From: Planctomycetota bacterium
GTDB taxonomy: Bacteria; Planctomycetota; Planctomycetia; Pirellulales; Pirellulaceae
Length of the DNA stretch: 13,506 nucleotides
Assembly: GCA_023430365.1 (NCBI GenBank)
Contig: JAEZAS010000088.1
Location: 1 to 13,506 of the forward strand
Reading direction: 5' to 3'
Below are positions 7,285 to 13,506 of the stretch, in pieces (the first letter of the stretch is position 1; every line of letters starts with the position of its first letter). The position numbers and the translations under genes were made by a program. Under the pieces are notes generated by a model. That model was not told the DNA's origin. It saw only the letters and a program-made list of their open reading frames with translations, and did no database searches.

Positions 7285-7303
7285 GGAACCGAACGACGGT
7301 TCC
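7285..7303 (+). other. Small inverted repeat in the putative leader of the giant gene
   Basis: GGAACCG (7285-7291) and CGGTTCC (7297-7303) form a perfect 7-bp stem with a 5-base loop, about 80 bases before ATG 7386. An alternative pairing, CCGTTC (7244-7249) with GAACGG (7281-7286), would compete with it for two bases. It may be a leader RNA structure; no known riboswitch is recognised. Confidence 0.3.
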
Positions 7304-7385
7304 ACACGTCGAACTGGCGTCCCGGCATGGGCCGGCGGCTCGCCAGTTCCACCAGAGTCACTCGCACCCAGAAGAGGCATCGGGC

Positions 7386-10300
7386 ATGTCGCGCAGCAAG
7401 AGTGGACTTTTCGCACGCATCCGCCAGGCAATCCACGGTCGCAAAAAGTCCAAGCAGGCAAGCCATCGCCGTCAATTCCTGCGGCTGGAACCCCTCGAAC
7501 TGCGAACCGTGATGGCTGTCGCGGTCGGGGATGGTCCGTACTCGGTCGACGAGGACCAGGTCCTCTCGGTCGATGCCGCCAGCGGTGTGCTCGCCAACGA
7601 CACGGCCGAAAACGGCGCACTGACGGCGAGCCTCGTCGAAACGACGGCCAACGGCCTCCTCGAACTCGAAGCGGACGGTTCGTTCGTTTATACGCCCGAC
7701 GAGCATTTCTTCGGCACCGACACGTTCACGTATCAGGCGATCGACGACGATGGCGCTTCGGAGATCGTGACGGTGACGATCGACGTCACCGCGGTGAACG
7801 ACGCTCCGGTGGCGGTCGACGACGCCTACCTGGTGCAGGAAGATGGCGAGCTGGTGGTTTCGATTGCGTCGGGCGTGCTCGCCAATGATGAGGACGTGGA
7901 CGACGACGTCTCGACGCTCGTCGTCACGAAGCTGACCGATCCCGACCCCTCCGAGGGCGAGGTTACGCTCAACCCCGATGGTTCGTTCACCTTCACCCCA
8001 GCCGACGGCTTTACGGGAAGCACGACGTTTACGTATAGCGTGTCCGATGGGGACGCCACCTCGAACCCAGCGACGGTAACGATCACCGTCAATGCTCGCC
8101 CGACGGTCAGCGACGTTCCGGATCAGGTCACCACCGACGGCACGGCGCTGGAGAACCTCCCGTTCACCGTCGCTGACGATGAAACGGCGGCCGGCGCGCT
8201 CAACATCACGGTCACATCGAGCGATCAGACGCTCATTCCCGACGACAATCTGACCCTCGGCGGCAGCGACGAGAATCGGACGCTGTCGATCGCCCCGGTC
8301 GCCAGTCAAACCGGGACGGCGACGATCACAATCACGGTGACCGACGCCAACGGCGGCAGCGTGACCGAAACCTTCGTGGTCACGGTCAATGGCGACACCG
8401 ATCCGACGATCGACGACATCTCCGACCAGGTCACCACCGAAGACGTGCCGCTGGTCGACATCCCCTTCACGATCGGCGACGCGGAAACCGACCTAGACTC
8501 GCTCACGCTGACGGTTTCTTCGGACAATCAGGACCTCATTCCCGATGGCAATATCGCGCTGGGAGGCTCGGGGGCGAACCGGACGATCACGGTAACGCCC
8601 GCTCTGAATCAGTCCGGCACGGCGACCATCACGGTCACGGTGACCGACGGAGCCGGCAACACCACGGAGGATACGTTCCTCGTTACGGTCACCGCGGACA
8701 ACGATGCCCCGACGATCAGCGACATCCAGGACCAGACGACGCCGTTCAACACGCCGATCGTCGAGTTGCCGTTCCAAATTGGCGATATCGACAACGATGT
8801 GGCGACGTTCGTCCCGACCGCTACCTCGGACAACCAGACCCTGATCCCGGACGCCAATATCGTCGTCGAGGGGACCGGCGCCGATCGCACGATCACCATC
8901 ACTCCCGTCCTCGGCCAGTCGGGAACCGCGGTGATCACCGTGACCGTCAGCGACGGCGCGGGTGGCACGATCTCCGACACGTTCGAAGTGACGGTCAGCG
9001 CCAACACACCGCCGACGATCGAGGACGTGACCGATAAATCGATGGTTCAGGATGGCGAGCTCATTGTGACCGTCGGCATCGACGATGCGGAGACGGCGGA
9101 CGATTCTCTGGTCGTGACCGCAGTCTCGGATAACCTGGCGCTGATTCCGAACGAGAACATCGTCGTCAGCACCACCGGCGGCACGCGGACGATCACGATT
9201 ACGCCAGCCGCTGGCCAGACGGGCACTGCCATCATCACGCTCACCGTCGACGACGGCTTTGGTGGCACCGCCACCGACACCTTCCAGGTGACGGTCACCG
9301 CCAACACTCCCCCGACGATCGACCCGGTCGACGATCAAACCACCGACGAAGACGTCGCGATCACCGGCCTCGAGGTCGCCGTCGGCGACGCCGAAACTCC
9401 GGACGCCGATCTGGAATTGACGGCCTCGTCCGACAATCAGGATCTGATCCCGGATGGCGCCATCGAGATCACCGGCGATGGTCCGACTCGGACGATCACG
9501 ATCACCCCGGCAGCCCACCAATTCGGAACCGCCACCATCACGCTGACGCTCACCGATGGCGACGGCGTCGAGACGACGCAGACCTTCCTCGTGACGGTCG
9601 ACTCGGTGAACGACCAGCCGACGATTGAAGACGTCGGCGATCAAACCATTCCGCAAGATGGTTCAATCACGAATCTCGAAGTCGATATCAGTGACATCGA
9701 GACCGCCGCCGATGACCTGGTGGTGACCGCCGTCTCGGACAACACGACGCTGATTCCGAACGAGAACATTGTCATCAGCGAAACGGGCGGCACCCGGACG
9801 ATCACGATCACGCCCGCTCCAGGCCAAACGGGCACGGCGACGATCACCTTGACCGCCGACGACGGCAATGGCGGCACAGCCGAAGATACGTTCACGGTGA
9901 CGGTCACGGCCAACACTCCGCCCACGATCGGCCCGGTCGACGATCAGACCACCAATGAAGACATTCCGCTCACCGGCATCGAGGTAGCGGTCGGCGACGC
10001 CGAAACTCCGGACGCCGAGCTGGAATTGACGGCCTCGTCCGACAATCAGAGTCTCATTCCGGATAGCGCGATCGAGATCACCGGCGATGGACCGACCCGG
10101 ACGATCTCGATCACCCCCGCGGCCAACCAATCCGGCACCGCGACCATCACGCTGACGCTCACCGACGGCGATGGCGTGGAAACGACTCAGACCTTCGTCG
10201 TGACGGTTAACGCGTTGAACGACGCGCCGACGATCGAAAACATCGGCGATCAAACCGTCGTGCAGGACGGTTCGATCACGGGAATTGAATTCGACATCAG

Positions 10301-13298
10301 CGACCCCGAGACTGCCGTCGATGATCTCGTGGTGACGGGCACGTCGGACAACACAACGCTGATTCCGAACGAGAACATCGTCATCAGCGAAACGGGCGGC
10401 ACCCGGACGATCACGATCACGCCCGCTGCCGGCCAAACGGGCACCGCGACGATCACCTTGACCGTCGACGACGGCAATGGCGGCACGGTCCAGGACACGT
10501 TTGTTGTGACGGTCGTCGCCAACACGTTGCCGACGATCACCCCGGTCGAAGATCAAACGACGGCTGAGGACACGGCGCTGAGCGGCATTGAGGTGACCGT
10601 CGGCGACACCGAAACTCCTGCCGCGGATCTGACCCTGACCGCTGTCTCCGACAATCAGTCGCTGATTCCGGACGGCAACATCAACATTGCCGTCAATGGC
10701 GCCACTCGCACGATCACGATCACTCCGGTCGCCGACCAATCGGGCACGGCGACGATCACGCTGACGGTGACCGACGGCAACGGCGGCAGCACCACGGAAA
10801 CTTTCGTGGTGATGGTGACGCCTCAGAATGACCTGCCAACTATCGATCCAATCTCGGATCAGTCGGTGGCCGAAAACGGCGCTATCACGGACCTGCCGGT
10901 CAATATCGGCGACGTTGAGACCGACGCGGGGGACTTGGAGCTCACCGGAACTTCGAGCAACACCACGCTCATTCCGAACAGCGCCATCGTCTTTGGCGGC
11001 AGCGGGGCCAGTCGTACGGTGACGATCACTCCGGCCGCCGGACAGGTCGGCACGGCGACGATCACGATCAACGTCGAGGACGCCGATGGCGGAACGACCG
11101 TCGAAACGTTCGTCGTGACGGTCACGGGCGACAACACGCCTCCGACAATCACCCCGATCGCCGATCAGACCACCGATGAGGACACGCCGCTTACCGGCAT
11201 CGACTTCACGGTTGGCGATGACGATACCGATCCCGCCGATATCGAAGTCACGGCCGTCTCGAGCAACACCGGCCTGATCCCGAACGGCGCGATCACGATC
11301 ACCGGCGAAGGCGCGGACCGGACGATCACGATCACCCCGGCCGCCAACCAGTCGGGCACGGCGACGATCACCCTCACGGTCGACGACGGCGAAGGGGGAA
11401 CGGTCACCGAGATCTTTGTCGTCACGGTGAACGCGGTGAATGACCTGCCCACGATCAGCCCGGTGGCCGACGTGACCACGAACGAGGACACGGCGACCGG
11501 CAGCATCACCGTCACGTTCTCCGATCAGGAGACCGCGGCTGGCGATCTGCAATTCTCGGTCACCTCGAGCAACACCGACCTGGTTCCCAACGCGAACATC
11601 GCCGTCACCGGCAGCGGCGGCAGTCGCAACCTGGTCATCACTCCGGCGGCCAACCAGTCGGGCGCCACGACGATCACCATCACGGTGACCGACGCCAATG
11701 GTGGGACGACCACCGAGACGTTCGTCGTGACCGTCAATTCGGTCAACGACGCTCCCACGGCGGTCAACGACACTTACACCACCACCGAAGAGACGGTGCT
11801 GGTCATCGACAACGTGGCCCAAGGTGTGCTGGCCAACGACACCGATCCCGAGAATCAGACGCTGACCACGGTTCTCGTGCTCGCGCCGTCGTCGGGGCAG
11901 TTGGTGCTCAATACGAACGGCACGTTCACGTACACTCCGGCGACCAACTTCAGCGGGCAGGTCACCTTCCAGTACCGCGCTCGCGACGCCTCGGGCGCCG
12001 AGTCGGGCATCGCCACGGTCACGATCAACGTGACCAACGTCAACGACGCCCCGACGGCGACGGCCGATAGCTACTCGACCAACATCGGCGGCACGCTGAC
12101 CGTGAATGCCGCGAACGGCGTGCTCGCCAACGATGCCGATCCCGACACCGGCACGACGCTGGTCGCCCAACTGGTCAACGGTCCGAGCAACGGCACGCTG
12201 AATCTGGCCGCCGACGGATCGTTCACCTACACGCCCAATGCTGGCTTCAGCGGAACCGATACGTTCACCTATCGCGCCAGCGATGGCTCGCTGCAGTCCA
12301 GCCCAGTGACGGTGACGATCAATGTGTCGGCCGTGATCAACGGTGAGCCGATCATCGTCGGTCCGACCGCTGGCGTGCGTGGGCAAACGCTCACGTATCA
12401 ACTTTCGATCGTCGGCGGCACGTCGGACAACGTGACGTACAACATCGACTGGAACGGCGACGGCACGAACGATCAGACAATTACCGGCGCGGGCTCCGGC
12501 GTGGCGGTCACGCACGTGTTCGGCACGTCGGGCAACTACAACATTCGCGTTCAAGTCGGCAGCCCAGTTCAGTCGACCAACCTGGCGGTGAGCATCACCG
12601 ATACGATGCGCGTCGGCAGCACGTTTGTGGTCGGTGGCACCACGGGCAACGACAGCATCGTCGTGCAGAAAGTCGGCAAGGCCGGCATTCGGGTCCTGGT
12701 CAACGGAACGATCGTCGGCGGTGTGCAGACGGGCGTGAACATGGTTGAAGTCAGCGGCGGCGCTGGCAACGACAATATCGTGATGGCTGGCAACGTGAAC
12801 GCGATTGCCGTGTTCCGCGGCGGCGCCGGGAACGATCGCCTGGTCGGCGGCAAGCTCGGCGACTTCCTGTTTGGCGATGAAGGGAACGACATCCTGAACG
12901 GCCTCGGCGCCAGCGACTTCCTCTCGGGCGGCGCCGGGGACGACGTGCTCAACGGCGGCCATGGGCACGATGTGCTGTTTGGCGGCGATGGAGTCGACTC
13001 GCTGGTCGGGGGCAGCCACTACAACCTCATGATTGGCGGCACCACCGACTTCGACAACGATTTCAAGACTCAGAAGGCAATCCTCCACGCCTGGGCGGCC
13101 GGTGGCACGTTCCAGATGCGGATGAACCGGCTGAACTTCATGTCGAAGGGTGGCCTGAAGCTCGTGCAGAACGACACGGTCAACACCGACGGCGATGCGG
13201 ATCGGATCGTCTCGACCGGATCGCGCGATTGGATCTTTGCCGCGATCGCCGATGCGGATCGGGTGATCGGCAAGCAACGCGGCCGGATTGTTACCTAG
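7386..13298 (+). CDS. Giant secreted/surface protein: LEPR-xLL-like N-terminus, cadherin-like repeats, PKD-like domain and RTX repeats
   Basis: ATG 7386 is chosen because GAGG at 7374-7377 lies 8 bases before it and MSRSKSGLFARIRQ begins a basic leader; the frame is open back to 7161 but that part looks non-coding. The product is 1970 residues, very acidic and Thr-rich. Order: a basic N-terminus with LEPLELRTVMA (34-44), a motif typical of planctomycete giant exported proteins; two cadherin-like/VCBS-type domains (~51-137, 138-235; SGVLANDxxxE, GSFTFTPxxGFxGxxTFTY); twelve ~101-residue beta-sandwich repeats (236-1453; DQTTxED, SDNxxLIP, RTITITPAxxQxGTATIT); two more cadherin-like domains (~1454-1552, 1553-1651); a PKD-like domain (~1652-1740, with DWNGDGTND); RTX nonapeptides (~1791-1885; GGAGNDNIV, GGAGNDRLV, GGAGDDVLN); and a C-terminal module ending RDWIFAAIADADRVIGKQRG. 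Probably a calcium-dependent adhesin or matrix protein; partner and exporter are not visible. Confidence 0.92.
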   Translation: MSRSKSGLFARIRQAIHGRKKSKQASHRRQFLRLEPLELRTVMAVAVGDGPYSVDEDQVLSVDAASGVLANDTAENGALTASLVETTANGLLELEADGSFVYTPDEHFFGTDTFTYQAIDDDGASEIVTVTIDVTAVNDAPVAVDDAYLVQEDGELVVSIASGVLANDEDVDDDVSTLVVTKLTDPDPSEGEVTLNPDGSFTFTPADGFTGSTTFTYSVSDGDATSNPATVTITVNARPTVSDVPDQVTTDGTALENLPFTVADDETAAGALNITVTSSDQTLIPDDNLTLGGSDENRTLSIAPVASQTGTATITITVTDANGGSVTETFVVTVNGDTDPTIDDISDQVTTEDVPLVDIPFTIGDAETDLDSLTLTVSSDNQDLIPDGNIALGGSGANRTITVTPALNQSGTATITVTVTDGAGNTTEDTFLVTVTADNDAPTISDIQDQTTPFNTPIVELPFQIGDIDNDVATFVPTATSDNQTLIPDANIVVEGTGADRTITITPVLGQSGTAVITVTVSDGAGGTISDTFEVTVSANTPPTIEDVTDKSMVQDGELIVTVGIDDAETADDSLVVTAVSDNLALIPNENIVVSTTGGTRTITITPAAGQTGTAIITLTVDDGFGGTATDTFQVTVTANTPPTIDPVDDQTTDEDVAITGLEVAVGDAETPDADLELTASSDNQDLIPDGAIEITGDGPTRTITITPAAHQFGTATITLTLTDGDGVETTQTFLVTVDSVNDQPTIEDVGDQTIPQDGSITNLEVDISDIETAADDLVVTAVSDNTTLIPNENIVISETGGTRTITITPAPGQTGTATITLTADDGNGGTAEDTFTVTVTANTPPTIGPVDDQTTNEDIPLTGIEVAVGDAETPDAELELTASSDNQSLIPDSAIEITGDGPTRTISITPAANQSGTATITLTLTDGDGVETTQTFVVTVNALNDAPTIENIGDQTVVQDGSITGIEFDISDPETAVDDLVVTGTSDNTTLIPNENIVISETGGTRTITITPAAGQTGTATITLTVDDGNGGTVQDTFVVTVVANTLPTITPVEDQTTAEDTALSGIEVTVGDTETPAADLTLTAVSDNQSLIPDGNINIAVNGATRTITITPVADQSGTATITLTVTDGNGGSTTETFVVMVTPQNDLPTIDPISDQSVAENGAITDLPVNIGDVETDAGDLELTGTSSNTTLIPNSAIVFGGSGASRTVTITPAAGQVGTATITINVEDADGGTTVETFVVTVTGDNTPPTITPIADQTTDEDTPLTGIDFTVGDDDTDPADIEVTAVSSNTGLIPNGAITITGEGADRTITITPAANQSGTATITLTVDDGEGGTVTEIFVVTVNAVNDLPTISPVADVTTNEDTATGSITVTFSDQETAAGDLQFSVTSSNTDLVPNANIAVTGSGGSRNLVITPAANQSGATTITITVTDANGGTTTETFVVTVNSVNDAPTAVNDTYTTTEETVLVIDNVAQGVLANDTDPENQTLTTVLVLAPSSGQLVLNTNGTFTYTPATNFSGQVTFQYRARDASGAESGIATVTINVTNVNDAPTATADSYSTNIGGTLTVNAANGVLANDADPDTGTTLVAQLVNGPSNGTLNLAADGSFTYTPNAGFSGTDTFTYRASDGSLQSSPVTVTINVSAVINGEPIIVGPTAGVRGQTLTYQLSIVGGTSDNVTYNIDWNGDGTNDQTITGAGSGVAVTHVFGTSGNYNIRVQVGSPVQSTNLAVSITDTMRVGSTFVVGGTTGNDSIVVQKVGKAGIRVLVNGTIVGGVQTGVNMVEVSGGAGNDNIVMAGNVNAIAVFRGGAGNDRLVGGKLGDFLFGDEGNDILNGLGASDFLSGGAGDDVLNGGHGHDVLFGGDGVDSLVGGSHYNLMIGGTTDFDNDFKTQKAILHAWAAGGTFQMRMNRLNFMSKGGLKLVQNDTVNTDGDADRIVSTGSRDWIFAAIADADRVIGKQRGRIVT
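8091..11744 (+). repeat. Array of twelve in-frame ~303/306-bp tandem repeats inside the giant gene
   Basis: Repeat units start at 8091, 8397, 8700, 9003, 9303, 9609, 9912, 10218, 10521, 10827, 11133 and 11439; lengths are 300 to 306 bases, all multiples of three, so copy changes keep the frame. Each encodes one ~101-residue domain opening with N-x-x-P-T-I. The most conserved DNA is the segment coding for RTITITPA and GTATITLTV. Outer copies (1-3 and 12) are more diverged than the central ones. Confidence 0.9.
9303..10520 (+). repeat. Higher-order 609-bp direct duplication (two domains per unit)
   Basis: Units 9303-9911 and 9912-10520 are tandem copies at an offset of exactly 609 bases. For example the coding of GDAETPDA-x-LELTASSDNQ at 9381 recurs at 9990, and that of LIPNENIVISETGGTRTITI at 9750 recurs at 10359 with very few base changes. 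The earlier repeat at 9003 is of the same type as 9609 and 10218, so the order of types is A-B-A-B-A. Confidence 0.85.
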
Positions 13299-13315
13299 CC
13301 GCATCTGGCGGACGG

Positions 13316-13344
13316 TAGCCGGAGGGTAACCACCCTCCGGAGAA
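13316..13344 (+). repeat. REP-like palindrome, copy 1
   Basis: CCGGAGGGT (13319-13327) and ACCCTCCGG (13332-13340) form a perfect 9-bp stem with an AACC loop, flanked by TAG on the left and AGAA on the right. No T tract follows, so it is not a standard terminator. The whole 29-base unit recurs, with a few changes, in the opposite orientation at 13416-13443. Confidence 0.7.
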
Positions 13345-13371
13345 CGGCGCGATCGGATCGCGTGACGCGAT

Positions 13372-13411
13372 AAAAAGAGAGGACGCCGCTACGCGTAGCG
13401 GCGTCCTTTTT
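13372..13411. terminator. Bidirectional Rho-independent terminator
   Basis: Bases 13381-13406 are a perfect 26-base palindrome (GGACGCCGCTACG and its complement). On the + strand it is followed by five T (13407-13411), on the minus strand by TCTC then five T (the A run at 13372-13376). It lies about 80 bases after the giant gene's stop and about 55 bases after the probable convergent stop at 13463, so it can end both transcripts. Confidence 0.88.
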
Positions 13412-13415
13412 GCTT

Positions 13416-13443
13416 TTCTCCGGAGGCTGTTAGCCTCCGGCTA
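13416..13443 (-). repeat. REP-like palindrome, copy 2 (inverted relative to copy 1)
   Basis: CCGGAGGCT (13420-13428) and AGCCTCCGG (13432-13440) form a perfect 9-bp stem with a GTT loop. Read on the minus strand it begins TAGCCGGAGG and ends TCCGGAGAA, the same ends as copy 1 on the + strand; only the bases around the loop differ, and these changes are compensatory within the stem. Confidence 0.7.
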
Positions 13444-13462
13444 TGTTCGAGACGCGCGGGGG

Positions 13463-13506
13463 TTAGCTTGCGATCTTGTCTTTCAGGCTTTCGAGCACTT
13501 CCAGAG
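13463..13506 (-). CDS. Probable 3' end of a convergent gene, product unknown
   Basis: On the minus strand the frame that enters from the right edge reads LEVLESLKDKIAS and stops with TAA at 13463-13465. Most codons end in G or C, as in the real genes here, the peptide is a plausible amphipathic helix, and the bidirectional terminator lies just beyond the stop. Only about 14 codons are visible, so the family cannot be named and the call rests on codon use and context. Confidence 0.45.
   Translation of the reverse strand, partial: LEVLESLKDKIAS

Noticed and set aside
7161..7385. N-terminal extension of the giant protein from GTG 7161
   Set aside because: The extra 75 codons have no ribosome site, odd composition and contain the candidate promoter and hairpins; ATG 7386 has GAGG at the right distance and starts a basic leader.
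8091..11744. Regular repeats considered as a CRISPR array or satellite
   Set aside because: The units are ~303 bases, in frame, diverged, and encode one beta-sandwich domain each; there are no short identical repeats with unique spacers.
9663..13304. Uninterrupted minus-strand ORF of about 1213 codons antisense to the giant gene
   Set aside because: It is a shadow of the strong G/C third-position bias and the repeated composition of the + strand gene. Its translation is a low-complexity Arg/Asp/Val/Gly-rich string with no domain, whereas the + strand frame gives recognised domains throughout.

Overview
The window looks like chromosomal DNA of a planctomycete, probably of the Pirellula/Rhodopirellula type. 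This is an inference from gene content: a DUF1559 protein with a prepilin-type N-terminus, paired with a small carboxypeptidase-regulatory-like lipoprotein; a giant acidic surface protein with an N-terminal LEPLELRTVMA motif, cadherin-like repeats and RTX repeats; and a divergent Gfo/Idh/MocA-type protein. The DNA is GC-rich with strong G/C bias at third codon positions, so long shadow ORFs are everywhere, including one of more than 1200 codons antisense to the giant gene. No tRNA, rRNA, CRISPR array, transposase or phage gene was recognised.

Layout. 1-655 (+): 3' end of an AI-2E family permease. 744-2159 (+): an unrecognised envelope protein with SRFGG-type low-complexity repeats and a C-terminal membrane anchor. 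2324-2758 (-): a small exported thioredoxin-fold protein with a good sigma70-like promoter upstream and a hairpin/T-tract terminator downstream. 3063-4082 (+): a Gfo/Idh/MocA-like protein lacking the usual catalytic Lys and His. 4113-5473 (-): a two-gene operon, DUF1559 pseudopilin-like gene first, then the lipoprotein. 5701-7074 (+): a small zinc-ribbon protein followed by an FRG-domain protein. 7386-13298 (+): a 1970-residue secreted or surface protein filling almost half the window. 13299-13462: an intergenic block with a perfect-palindrome terminator between two near-identical REP-like palindromes in opposite orientation. 13463-13506 (-): the last codons of a probable convergent gene.

How the genes relate. 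Most transcription units look independent (alternating strands, separate promoters and terminators). The common theme is the cell envelope: a permease, a membrane-anchored Pro/Gly/Asn-rich protein, an exported thioredoxin-like protein, a pseudopilin/lipoprotein pair and a giant adhesin-like protein. The zinc-ribbon/FRG pair is the only part that could plausibly be a defence or stress module, and that is speculative.

The items most worth a second look are the 609-bp two-domain higher-order duplication inside the 12-copy repeat array of the giant gene, the inverted REP-like pair around its terminator, the catalytically degenerate Gfo/Idh/MocA protein, and the zinc-ribbon/FRG pair. I did not find a clearly new multi-gene system.
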